Source: Metabacillus_B sp050107715 (GTDB lineage Bacteria; Bacillota; Bacilli; Bacillales; Bacillaceae). Taken from it: a stretch of DNA of 64,000 nt. The translations under genes and the position numbers were made by a program. The stretch lies in contig NZ_JBNILN010000002.1 of assembly GCF_050107715.1 (NCBI RefSeq), positions 362,747 through 426,746 of the forward strand, in the 5' to 3' direction. Below the pieces are notes generated by a model. The model was given only the letters and a program-made list of their open reading frames with translations. It had not been told where the DNA came from and searched no databases. Below are positions 17,391 to 25,452 of the stretch, piece after piece. Within the stretch, counting starts at the first letter, position 1. Every line of letters starts with the position of its first letter.

Positions 17391-18595
17391 TGGGCCGCTA
17401 TACGTATGAAGGCCGCGGGAAATCAGGGAAAGTCAATGGGAAACTGACAGCGCCATCCAAACGGGAAGCGGTGCTGAAGCTCGGTGAATCCGGGATCCGG
17501 GTAACGAAGCTCACCGAGGTGCCGGAGACGCTACTTACTAAAGACATCAGCATTGGAAATCCGGTCAAGCTTCAGGATTTTGTCATCTACCTGCGTCAAT
17601 TTGCAACCCTTCTCAAAGCCGGCATTTCCGTTGTAGATTCCACCAACATTTTGGCAAATCAAACCGAAAGCAAAGCATTAAGAAGAGCGCTCGAGCAAAT
17701 GGAAGAGGATTTGCGGTCCGGAAATCCGCTATCCGCTGCTTCTGCAAAGCACAAGAAAATATTCACCGGTATGTTTATCAATATGATCCGGGCCGGGGAA
17801 GCGAGCGGAAATATGGATGAAACGCTCGAACGGCTTGCCGAGCACTATGAAAAGCAAAACCGCACAAAGCAGAAAATCCAATCCGCTCTCGCTTATCCGA
17901 TGGCGGTCGCCGTCGTAGCAGTGGGAGTTGTCATTTTCCTTCTCCTGTCCGTTGTGCCGACATTCGTCTCGATGTTTGAAGGATTCGGTGCAGAGCTTCC
18001 AGCCATTACGAAGCTCGTACTGAACGCGAGCAATTTTATGCAGGGCTACTGGTGGGTTGTCCTGATTGCTGCAGTCCTGATAGCAGGTGCATTCATTGTC
18101 ATGAGAAACACACCTGTAACCCGCTATTACCTGGATTATTCCGCCCTAAAGATGCCGATTTTCGGAAAAATGATCCAAAAAGCAGTGCTGGCCAGGATGA
18201 CGAGAACGCTCAGCTCGCTGTTTTCAAGCTCTGTTCCCATTCTTCAGGCAATGGGAATCGTTGAAAAAGTCGTCGGAAATGACGTCATCGCCAAAGTCAT
18301 CGCAGAATCGAGGAATTCCCTCGAAAACGGATACTCTCTGACAGAGCCGATGCGCAAGCACTGGGCCTTCCCGCCGCTCGTCACCCAGATGATTGCCATC
18401 GGAGAAGAAACAGGCTCCCTCGACGCCATGCTCGGCAAAGTCGCCGACTTTTATGAAGAGGAAGTTGAAAACAGCACCGACCGTCTCAAATCGATTATCG
18501 AACCGCTCATGATCGTCCTTCTCGCCGGAATTGTCGGTACCATTGTCATAGCGATAATAGTCCCGATGTTCGACATATTTAACCACATACAGTAA
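17390..18595 (+). CDS. pilC: Type IV pilus inner-membrane platform protein PilC
   Basis: A polytopic protein that links PilB/PilT to the growing pilin filament. The 401-residue product shows two GspF repeats (~65-190 and ~265-395) with membrane segments near 170-190, 220-240 and 375-400. The motif LRQFATLLKAGISVVDS and its degenerate second copy (MTRTLSSLFSSSVPILQA) are diagnostic. It is translationally coupled to pilT and is the last gene before the pilin gene, which has its own promoter-like region. Confidence 0.95.
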   Translation: MGRYTYEGRGKSGKVNGKLTAPSKREAVLKLGESGIRVTKLTEVPETLLTKDISIGNPVKLQDFVIYLRQFATLLKAGISVVDSTNILANQTESKALRRALEQMEEDLRSGNPLSAASAKHKKIFTGMFINMIRAGEASGNMDETLERLAEHYEKQNRTKQKIQSALAYPMAVAVVAVGVVIFLLLSVVPTFVSMFEGFGAELPAITKLVLNASNFMQGYWWVVLIAAVLIAGAFIVMRNTPVTRYYLDYSALKMPIFGKMIQKAVLARMTRTLSSLFSSSVPILQAMGIVEKVVGNDVIAKVIAESRNSLENGYSLTEPMRKHWAFPPLVTQMIAIGEETGSLDAMLGKVADFYEEEVENSTDRLKSIIEPLMIVLLAGIVGTIVIAIIVPMFDIFNHIQ

Positions 18596-18638
18596 TAAAA
18601 ATTGTCAAATAACTGTATCTAAATAACCAATCATATTG

Positions 18639-18644
18639 TATAAT
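18639..18644 (+). promoter_or_regulatory. Candidate -10 element for the major pilin gene
   Basis: A perfect TATAAT lies 57 bp before the pilin start within a very AT-rich 105-bp spacer, followed by a GGGGGAAA ribosome site. The -35 at 17 bp is TATCTA, a poor match. A separate promoter would allow higher pilin expression than the upstream motor genes. Confidence 0.4.
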
Positions 18645-18700
18645 CATTCTAGTAAATTAGGTTAAATTTACTAACTATTATTTAGGGGGAAACCAAGACT

Positions 18701-19159
18701 ATGTTTAAGAAATTGTTTAAAAATGAACGCGGACTGACATTGATTGAGCTATTGGCTGTTATTGTTATTTTGGGGATTATTGCGGCGATTGCGATTCCGG
18801 CTATTGGAGCTTTGATTCAGAATTCTAAGATTGATTCGCATATTTCAAATGCACAGCAAATAGCTAACGGAGCCAGATTATATGTAACTACTGAAAAGAT
18901 AGATGTTACTGCTGAAGGAAACGATACAGTTACATTGGCTACACTGATTTCAGAAGGCCATGTTGAAGAGGTTAAGGATCCGGAAGGTAATAATAATGCT
19001 CTATATGATAACACTTCTTCTGTAACTATGGAACTTGACGACAATGATAATGTTGTTTCCTACTATGTTACCCTAACCAACGGTGATCGTACTTATCTTG
19101 ATGGTGTAGATGAAATAGACGCAAAAGATTTGACAAGAGATGATTATAAAGAAGAATAA
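18701..19159 (+). CDS. Major type IV pilin (ComGC-like prepilin)
   Basis: A 152-residue prepilin, probably the main filament subunit. The leader MFKKLFKNERG ends at Gly11; the mature protein starts Leu-Thr-Leu-Ile-Glu with Glu5 and a long hydrophobic helix with Pro near position 21. The globular domain is acidic, has no cysteines, and ends DDYKEE. The gene and its flanks are clearly more AT-rich than the surrounding pil genes, as often seen for surface-exposed or highly expressed pilins. It is framed by its own candidate promoter and a strong terminator. Confidence 0.9.
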   Translation: MFKKLFKNERGLTLIELLAVIVILGIIAAIAIPAIGALIQNSKIDSHISNAQQIANGARLYVTTEKIDVTAEGNDTVTLATLISEGHVEEVKDPEGNNNALYDNTSSVTMELDDNDNVVSYYVTLTNGDRTYLDGVDEIDAKDLTRDDYKEE

Positions 19160-19166
19160 ATTTTCC

Positions 19167-19198
19167 AAGTCCTCCCCCGGGAGGACTTCTCCCTTTTT
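19167..19198 (+). terminator. Terminator after the pilin gene
   Basis: AAGTCCTCC (19167-19175) pairs perfectly with GGAGGACTT (19180-19188) across a CCCG loop, followed by CTCCCTTTTTCT. It likely limits read-through so that pilin mRNA is more abundant than the pilD-O genes downstream. Confidence 0.85.
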
Positions 19199-19248
19199 CT
19201 ATAACTAACTCAATCTTCTATACTCCAGCAGGAAGGTGAACCGAACCC

Positions 19249-20013
19249 ATGACCCTCCCAATCATCATCCATACATATCTCTTCACGCTCGGTGCCGTTC
19301 TTGGATCTTTTTTTAACGTCGTCGGCCTTCGTGTACCTGAAGGACAGTCCATTGTCCGTCCCCGTTCTGCCTGTCCAGGCTGCCGTCATCAGCTGGCAGC
19401 GAAAGAACTGATTCCGATTTTCTCCTTTTTTCTTCAAAAAGGATCCTGTGCCAGGTGCGGCACATCTATTTCTCCCATCTATCCGGCTATGGAGCTGGCG
19501 GCGGCGCTGCTTTTTACCATGACTCCGCTGCTGATCGGCTGGACGATGGAATTAGTGGTTGCCTGGACACTCATTTCCCTTTGCCTGATTGTCATGGTTT
19601 CAGATATCCGCTATATGATCATCCCGGATAAAGTGCTCCTGTTTTTCCTGCCCTTGCTCGCGGCAGAGCGCATTTTCATCCCGCTTGCACCCTGGTGGGA
19701 TCCGATTGCGGGTCTTTTGCTCGGCGCATTGATCCCGTTCGTTATTATTCTCGCAAGCGGGGGAGGAATGGGGGCGGGGGACATGAAGCTGCTCGGAGTT
19801 TTTGGGCTTGCTCTTGGCTGGAAGCTTGTGCTGCTTGCGTTTTTTCTTGCCACACTATTTGGCACCGCCGCCGGTCTGACCGGCATGGCGGCAGGAAAAG
19901 TGAAAAAGGGCAAACCGTTTCCGTTTGGTCCTTACCTCGTTCTTGGCGCTTTGGTTTCGTACTTTAAGGGCTATGAACTGATTGATTGGTATTTATCATG
20001 GTTTTCATTATAA
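19249..20013 (+). CDS. pilD: Prepilin peptidase / N-methyltransferase (PilD, ComC equivalent)
   Basis: An integral membrane aspartic protease that removes the short leader of prepilins and methylates the new N-terminus. The 254-residue product has the zinc cysteines CPGC (42-45) and CARC (67-70) of the methylase domain. It also has the catalytic Asp pair, one in the segment MVSDIRYMIIPD and one in GGGMGAGDMKLL. About seven membrane helices. B. subtilis ComC occupies this same chromosomal place, so it probably also serves the competence pseudopilins. AAGGTGA precedes the ATG. Confidence 0.95.
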   Translation: MTLPIIIHTYLFTLGAVLGSFFNVVGLRVPEGQSIVRPRSACPGCRHQLAAKELIPIFSFFLQKGSCARCGTSISPIYPAMELAAALLFTMTPLLIGWTMELVVAWTLISLCLIVMVSDIRYMIIPDKVLLFFLPLLAAERIFIPLAPWWDPIAGLLLGALIPFVIILASGGGMGAGDMKLLGVFGLALGWKLVLLAFFLATLFGTAAGLTGMAAGKVKKGKPFPFGPYLVLGALVSYFKGYELIDWYLSWFSL

Positions 20014-20053
20014 TGCCGGGAGTGCCGGTCATTCTTACTAAAGGAGCTTTTGT

Positions 20054-21061
20054 ATGAAACGATCACTATTTCGCACCAGATCAGCAGCTGCCAACTTGCT
20101 TTTTACGGATTATTCGATTCAATACCTTGAGCTCCACTCTGCAGATCCTCTCCGGGTCAGCCGGTTTGGGGAGCATTTCCTGCCAGAAGGGATTATTTCG
20201 GGCGGCAGAATTCAGGACCCCGAAAAGCTTTCTCTTATTCTTGAAGAATGCAAGGAAGAATGGAATTTGAAAAAGAAGAAAATCCGGTTTGTCGTTCCCG
20301 ATTCCTTTGTGGTTGTGAAGAAGATTGAAGTTCCGGAAGACATTCCCGGAGATGAATTGAAAAGTTATTTGTATGTAGAGCTTGGAAACAGCATTCATCT
20401 GCCCTTTGAGGACCCTCTTTTTGACATCCAGATCCTGGACCGGCCCGGGCAAAAGCGGGACGTCTGTCTGTTTGCTGCACCGGAAGCTGTTGTCCGCGAT
20501 TATTCTCAGTTTTTAGAGGCCCATAAGCTCTCGCCTTCCGCTGCCGATATTTCGCCGCTTTGCTTATTCAGGCTGCACAATCAATTGCAGGGTGAAAACA
20601 GAGAGCAGAACAGCAGTCTCCTTGTTCAGGCCAATGTAAAGAGCGTCACTTTCTCTATTTTTGAAAAGGATGAGCTTCTGATGATGAGAAGCCTGCCGAT
20701 TGATGCGCAAATTAAAGAATGGGATTGTGAATACTCGGCTGTATCGGGAGATTATTTTCAGCTTATCCATAAAACGCAGTCTCCGGATGAAGTCCTCTCA
20801 GCATTCGAGGACAGCTTAAAGGAAATTGAACGGGTGATGAATTTTTATCAGTTTACGTTAAATGAAGGCAGCCGGAAGATCGAAAAACTTTTTGTCACCG
20901 GCGACCATCCGTTGCTCAGTGAATTAACGGAAAGAATTGCGGACTCTGCTGTCATGCCGGTGAACAATATCCGCAGCCAAACCGTATACACGCCGGATAA
21001 TCAAGCATTGCCCGGGAAATTTAATGTGCTGCTTGGTCTTGCGCTGAAAGAGGTGGATTAG
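20054..21061 (+). CDS. pilM: Type IV pilus assembly protein PilM
   Basis: An actin-like (FtsA fold) cytoplasmic protein that binds the N-terminus of PilN and connects the motor to the envelope ring. The 335-residue product has a PilM-type N-terminal region (LFTDYSIQYLEL), the VPDSFVVVKKIEVPED segment and a C-terminal nucleotide-fold section (KLFVTGDHPLLSEL). Sequence is divergent from proteobacterial PilM, and the phosphate loops are weak by eye. The call relies strongly on the pilN-pilO neighbours. Confidence 0.85.
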   Translation: MKRSLFRTRSAAANLLFTDYSIQYLELHSADPLRVSRFGEHFLPEGIISGGRIQDPEKLSLILEECKEEWNLKKKKIRFVVPDSFVVVKKIEVPEDIPGDELKSYLYVELGNSIHLPFEDPLFDIQILDRPGQKRDVCLFAAPEAVVRDYSQFLEAHKLSPSAADISPLCLFRLHNQLQGENREQNSSLLVQANVKSVTFSIFEKDELLMMRSLPIDAQIKEWDCEYSAVSGDYFQLIHKTQSPDEVLSAFEDSLKEIERVMNFYQFTLNEGSRKIEKLFVTGDHPLLSELTERIADSAVMPVNNIRSQTVYTPDNQALPGKFNVLLGLALKEVD

Positions 21062-21062
21062 C

Positions 21063-21719
21063 ATGCTGGCCGAAATCAACCTGCTTCCGGAACGAAAACG
21101 GAAAAATTATGCCACCCTTGCTCTGTTTGGCCTGCTTGCGCTGGCTGCTGTTGCAGTCCTGCTATTAATGCAGCATCAATATACCACTGAAGAAAGCCAT
21201 TTAAAAAAGCAGGAGCAGGAATACCTTACGATCCAGGAGCAGATGATTGCGCAAGCGGAATCAGCCGATAAAAATTCAGGAGGGAACGCCTTTGAGACGC
21301 TCGCAGATGCGGTTGTCTGGACGAAGGAATACCCGGTGGATTTTGCGCCGATCATGGACGAGCTCAGACTGAAGCTCCCGAACGGGGGATTTATAGAGGA
21401 GATTGGCTATACCGAAGCCAATAAGCTGCTTCTATCCGTTAAACTGGAAGAATCCAGGGAGGGGGCCTTTTTGCTTAACAGGCTAAAGGAGATTCCTTAT
21501 TTCAGCTCGGTCCGTCTGCTTGAGATGAACGCCGAGGAACGAAAGGAACCCGCTCTCTCAAGCGAAGAAGGCGAGGAAGTCCCTTCCGGATTGGAGGAGG
21601 CTCTGCCGTATACCGCCACCTATGAAATGGACCTGGACAGGGCAGCATGGAAAGAGCTTCAGGAGGATGCAGCGGAAGACAATGAGAAGGAGGGGGTGCA
21701 GGATGATTCAATTCAATAA
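21063..21719 (+). CDS. pilN: Type IV pilus assembly protein PilN
   Basis: A bitopic membrane protein of the alignment complex. The 218-residue product starts with the PilM-binding motif INLLPERKR (residues 5-13). A single membrane helix (~18-40), a coiled coil and a ferredoxin-like periplasm-side domain follow. It starts 1 bp after the pilM stop and overlaps pilO by 17 bp. The C-terminal ~40 residues are acidic low complexity, unlike proteobacterial PilN. Confidence 0.87.
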   Translation: MLAEINLLPERKRKNYATLALFGLLALAAVAVLLLMQHQYTTEESHLKKQEQEYLTIQEQMIAQAESADKNSGGNAFETLADAVVWTKEYPVDFAPIMDELRLKLPNGGFIEEIGYTEANKLLLSVKLEESREGAFLLNRLKEIPYFSSVRLLEMNAEERKEPALSSEEGEEVPSGLEEALPYTATYEMDLDRAAWKELQEDAAEDNEKEGVQDDSIQ

Positions 21720-22521
21720 GAAACACCTTATTGCTTCCATTCTGACACTCGCCCTTCTTGGTGCAGGCTACGCCGCGTTTCAATCCCTGCTTATCAGCCC
21801 GCTTGTCCAGAAGCAGGAGACGCAGGAGAAGAATATCGAAAGTCTGGAGGAGGAACTTTCCTCAGCGAATGTCTCGGGGGCGCCGAGCGCTGTTCTTAAT
21901 CAGTATTCTCTCGCTGAGCTTCAAATGGAAGTGCCAAATAACCGCTTTGAAGAGCAATTCCTTTTAGATCTTGAAAAAGCGGAAACACTATCCGGAAGCA
22001 CCGTGAAATCAGCAGCCTTCGCTGATGAGACCTTTTCTGATCAAACAGCTGAGCAGGCACCGGAGGAAGACAGCTCGGCTGAAGAGACCGCTGAGAACGA
22101 AGCGGCTGATGCCGGGAACGAGACGGATGAACCGGCAGAAGGGTCAGAAGAAGAGAAGGCTGTGGAAGCGCAGCCTGCTTCCGATGAACCATCCCTTCCA
22201 TCAGGGATGGAAAAAATTTCAGTTACGGTTTCTCTTGAATCCGATGATTACAGCTCCGTTCGACGATTTCTGGAAACGCTGGAATCGTTAAAGCGAATCA
22301 CCCAAATCGAGTCTGTGGCGCTTTCAAATCCGGAAACAGCAATACCGGAAGAAGCTGTGGAGGAGACGCTGAAATATGATGTGATTGTTTCTGCTTACTA
22401 TATGCCGAACTTAGAAGAGCTGAAGGATGATCTGCCGCCGTTTCCGAAAACGAATCCCGGCAGCGTCATAGATCCGTTTGAATCTCCGTCCACTGAAAAC
22501 ATTGGCGAATCAGCCGAATAG
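21703..22521 (+). CDS. pilO: Type IV pilus assembly protein PilO
   Basis: Partner of PilN in the alignment complex. The 272-residue product has a short cytoplasmic start, one membrane helix (~8-28), a coiled coil, a long acidic Ala/Glu-rich insertion (~115-165), and a ferredoxin-like domain (KISVTVSLESDDYSSVRRFLETLESL). ATG 21703 is chosen over the longer frame because AGGAGGGGG lies at 21688-21696 and the product then begins MIQFNKKHL. No pilP or pilQ follows, as expected in a monoderm. Confidence 0.87.
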   Translation: MIQFNKKHLIASILTLALLGAGYAAFQSLLISPLVQKQETQEKNIESLEEELSSANVSGAPSAVLNQYSLAELQMEVPNNRFEEQFLLDLEKAETLSGSTVKSAAFADETFSDQTAEQAPEEDSSAEETAENEAADAGNETDEPAEGSEEEKAVEAQPASDEPSLPSGMEKISVTVSLESDDYSSVRRFLETLESLKRITQIESVALSNPETAIPEEAVEETLKYDVIVSAYYMPNLEELKDDLPPFPKTNPGSVIDPFESPSTENIGESAE

Positions 22522-22537
22522 ATGGCGAAAGCTTTTT

Positions 22538-22570
22538 AAACAAGACGACACAGGTCTTGTTTTTTTTTAT
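22538..22570 (+). terminator. Terminator of the pilus operon
   Basis: AAACAAGAC (22538-22546) pairs with GTCTTGTTT (22554-22562) across a 7-nt loop, followed by a run of T. It closes the pil operon before spoIIB. Confidence 0.88.
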
Positions 22571-22619
22571 ATTTCCTATGCTAGCATGAAAGAAAATGGC
22601 CAGCAGGGGCGGTGAGCAA

Positions 22620-23588
22620 ATGGACAAGCAGCAGAAAAAAGGAAGGACCATTAAAATAAATATGAACGGGGAATCGGTGAAGCCGACCGTTATTCCTTTT
22701 TCTTCATGGGAAGAAAATGCTGCTAAAGAGTCAGCCGCAGCTTCGGAGAAAAAAGACGAGTTTAACTGGGTGCTGCCTGATGACGACGCGGAAGTATATG
22801 AAGAGGATCCTAAGGTGCTCATTCAGAAAAAAGAAAAGAAGAAAGGATTTTCATTTGCGGGCGAAAGCAGCTCAGGTCTCCAGGATCGTCTGTTCCCGGT
22901 TAAACAATTTTTATTTACGGTGATTGTCGCTGTTGTATTAGGCGTTTCGTTTGGTTTTATCGCGCTGAATGTGATTTCCAATGATGAGATGCCGGCTGCT
23001 GTTCAAACGGAGGGCTCTGCAGGCGAAGGGGAAACCGCTCCGGCCGCACTTGATGCTAAGCCGGCAGATGGAGCAAAAGCTGTGACAGGAAATCTGACTT
23101 CCTATGTTGTGCAGAATGGAAAATTTTCCTCAAAAGCTTCCGCTGATCAGGTAGCAGGAGAAATAAAAGGCAAAGGGTATGCAGCTGCCATCCGTGAGGA
23201 GGACGGTTCGTTCTTTGTATATGGAGGAATTGGCCTTTCCAAGGAGGAAACAGCCGGGCTGAGCAAGGTTTATCAGGAAAGCAAGCTGGACGCATGGGGA
23301 GGCAAGCAGGCCCAATGGGAAGTGGCTGGCTCTGAAAAAGCTGCGGCAGATATGCAAAAAGCTGTTGGAGATGCATCCGGGCTTGCCATAGCCGCCATTA
23401 ATGGAAGCCAATTGGATGCAGGTAAGCTGAAAGAAGCTTTAAAAGCAGCAGAAGAGATAAAATCCGCCTCGCCTTCTTTAAGCAGCAGCCTGCTTGAAGC
23501 TGTCAGCCAGCTGTCTAAAGAGTCTTCGCCAGCAAGCGGCTGGAAGGCTCAGCAAATGATTCTGGATGGGCTAAACGTCGGGAAATAA
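22620..23588 (+). CDS. spoIIB: Stage II sporulation protein B (SPOR domain)
   Basis: Helps septal peptidoglycan thinning and the onset of engulfment at the sporulation septum. The 322-residue product has a cytoplasmic N-terminal part with the FNWVLPDDD segment, a single membrane helix (~95-120), and a C-terminal SPOR-like domain (SYVVQNGKFSSKASADQVAGEI...). Length, layout and the C-terminal GWKAQQ match B. subtilis SpoIIB. The start at 22620 is preceded by GGTGAG; ATG 22596 is an in-frame alternative. Its place before maf is conserved. Confidence 0.9.
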   Translation: MDKQQKKGRTIKINMNGESVKPTVIPFSSWEENAAKESAAASEKKDEFNWVLPDDDAEVYEEDPKVLIQKKEKKKGFSFAGESSSGLQDRLFPVKQFLFTVIVAVVLGVSFGFIALNVISNDEMPAAVQTEGSAGEGETAPAALDAKPADGAKAVTGNLTSYVVQNGKFSSKASADQVAGEIKGKGYAAAIREEDGSFFVYGGIGLSKEETAGLSKVYQESKLDAWGGKQAQWEVAGSEKAAADMQKAVGDASGLAIAAINGSQLDAGKLKEALKAAEEIKSASPSLSSSLLEAVSQLSKESSPASGWKAQQMILDGLNVGK

Positions 23589-23636
23589 ACGGCTTGCCCA
23601 TAAATAGAAAGCAAAAAAGTCAGATTGGCATTTTCG

Positions 23637-23666
23637 TGGCGGCCCTAGAGCCGTCATTGTTTTTTT
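23637..23666 (+). terminator. Terminator of spoIIB
   Basis: TGGCGGC (23637-23643) pairs with GCCGTCA (23650-23656), with one G-U pair and a CCTAGA loop, followed by TTGTTTTTTT. Confidence 0.75.
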
Positions 23667-23861
23667 AAACGAGCCTTTATCCAGCAACGTTCTACCCGCT
23701 ATTCCCCCTAATGTCCTTCAGATCATGCAACACATCCACTCACCCGGGCCTGTATCCCCTATTGTTTTCCAGGGTTTTGCCGCTTAGCCCCCTTGCATTA
23801 GCATTGATTCCATCCGTCACGTTCCAAATCCCGTCAACTAGTGCAGCCCGCCATAAATAGC
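23667..23861. other. Gene-free spacer upstream of the germinant receptor operon
   Basis: Part of the 337-bp gap between spoIIB and the ger operon. It is C-rich on the plus strand. I see no open frame with a ribosome site, no repeat and no strong hairpin here; only the sigma-G promoter at its 3' edge is clear. Confidence 0.6.
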
Positions 23862-23891
23862 TGAATAAGGAAAATTCTGTGAAGCATACTA
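23862..23891 (+). promoter_or_regulatory. Consensus sigma-G promoter of the germinant receptor operon
   Basis: TGAATA (23862-23867) and CATACTA (23885-23891) are separated by 17 bp and match the forespore sigma-G consensus in every position. Germinant receptor operons are known to be transcribed by sigma-G, so sequence and context agree. Confidence 0.9.
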
Positions 23892-23925
23892 TTGGCAGCG
23901 AATGTTCCGGGAGGAGGGGCGCTCT

Positions 23926-25452
23926 ATGGTAAATCTGAAAATGAAGAAAGACCGGATCAGGGAGCTTGATGAAAAGAGGTCGGAATGGGCCGCTCTTCCG
24001 GTTTCGGACCGGTTATATGAGAATGAAGCGACACTTGTCAAACTGTTCGGAAATAGTGATGATTTAATTGTTCAATTGTATGAGCGAGAATCGTTTTCCT
24101 TTATGATCGTTTATCTTGAGAATATGACAGACAGACAGCAAATTGAAGAATTTATCGTAGCTCCTATTCTTCAGAAGCTGCAGCAGGATATTCCAGTGGG
24201 CGGTCCGGAATGGATAAAAGATACGCTCGCGGTTTCTGCAGGAATGCAGCATCTGACGGAGTTTAATGAATCAACGGATTCTCTATTAAGAGGGGGAGTT
24301 TTGCTTTTTGCAGACGGGCTGTCTTTAGCCTATTCAATTCCTCTGACATCCTGGAGATCGCGTACGATCGAAGAACCCCAGTCACAGACAATGGTCCGGG
24401 GGCCCAGGGAAGGATTCGTGGAAACTCTTTCTGAAAATCTTCCGCTGATCAGAAGAAGAATTTCAACACCGCTTCTTCATTTCCAATCCATGACTGCAGG
24501 GAAAATTACGCAAACGAAGCTGATTATCGGATATGTTGAAGGACTTGCAGATAAAAAGGTGCTCAATCACCTCCATTCAAAGCTGTCTACACTGGAAACA
24601 GATAAATTGTTCGAAACGGGCATGATTGAGGAATTGCTTAAGGATAACCTGTTTACGCCCTTCCCGCTATTTTTATCTACGGAAAGGCCGGATGTTGCGG
24701 CATCTGCTCTTACCGAAGGAAAAGTAATCATCCTGATGGAAGGCACTCCTTTTTGCATAATTGCCCCAGCGACGTTTTGGTCGTTTTTCCAAGCTGCAGA
24801 GGATTACTATCAAAACTATGATATTGCTTCCCTTGTGAGGGTCATCAGGCTCCTTGCCTATATCATATCCCTTGCATTTCCTGCTACATATATAGCTGTG
24901 ACAACATTTCATCAGGAGCTGATCCCATCTGAACTGTTAATCAGTCTGGCTGCTCAGAGAGAAGGGGTTCCTTTTCCTGCCTTCATTGAAGCCCTTTTAA
25001 TGGAGGTCATTTTTGAAATTTTAAGGGAAGCAGGGGTCCGTATGCCCCGTCCGGTCGGTTCTGCCGTATCGATTGTAGGTGCGATCGTAATAGGGGAATC
25101 GGCGGTTGCAGCAGGACTTGTCTCCCCTGGAATCGTTATCGTCGTATCGCTGACAGCGATTTCGAGCTTTGTTGCTCCTTATTATTCATTTGCAGGCGCC
25201 AGCCGGCTGCTGCGCTTTGCCTTAATGGTGACCGCTTCAACCATTGGAATATATGGAATGACTTTATTCGTTATCGCTCTCGTCATTCATCTTGCATCGC
25301 TTGAGTCTGCCGGTGTTCCTTACTTTCAGCCGTTTGCTCCTTTCAAACTGGATGATCAGAAGGACAGCTTTTTAAGAATGCCTCTATGGATTACGAATAC
25401 AAAGCTGTATAAGCGGCTCCAAGCCAGGCAGGAGAACGGTGGTGCGCAATGA
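23926..25452 (+). CDS. GerA-family spore germinant receptor subunit A
   Basis: Subunit A of an inner spore membrane receptor that senses nutrient germinants. The 508-residue product has the large N-terminal soluble domain (LVKLFGNSDDLIVQLYE..., DKKVLNHLHSKL) and a C-terminal membrane region with about five helices (~265-470), including the conserved EALLMEVIFEILREAGVRMPRPVGSA area. ATG 23926 is chosen because GAGGAGGGG is 6-7 bp upstream. The next gene overlaps by 4 bp (ATGA). No individual orthologue (GerA, GerB, GerK) can be assigned by eye. Confidence 0.93.
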   Translation: MVNLKMKKDRIRELDEKRSEWAALPVSDRLYENEATLVKLFGNSDDLIVQLYERESFSFMIVYLENMTDRQQIEEFIVAPILQKLQQDIPVGGPEWIKDTLAVSAGMQHLTEFNESTDSLLRGGVLLFADGLSLAYSIPLTSWRSRTIEEPQSQTMVRGPREGFVETLSENLPLIRRRISTPLLHFQSMTAGKITQTKLIIGYVEGLADKKVLNHLHSKLSTLETDKLFETGMIEELLKDNLFTPFPLFLSTERPDVAASALTEGKVIILMEGTPFCIIAPATFWSFFQAAEDYYQNYDIASLVRVIRLLAYIISLAFPATYIAVTTFHQELIPSELLISLAAQREGVPFPAFIEALLMEVIFEILREAGVRMPRPVGSAVSIVGAIVIGESAVAAGLVSPGIVIVVSLTAISSFVAPYYSFAGASRLLRFALMVTASTIGIYGMTLFVIALVIHLASLESAGVPYFQPFAPFKLDDQKDSFLRMPLWITNTKLYKRLQARQENGGAQ

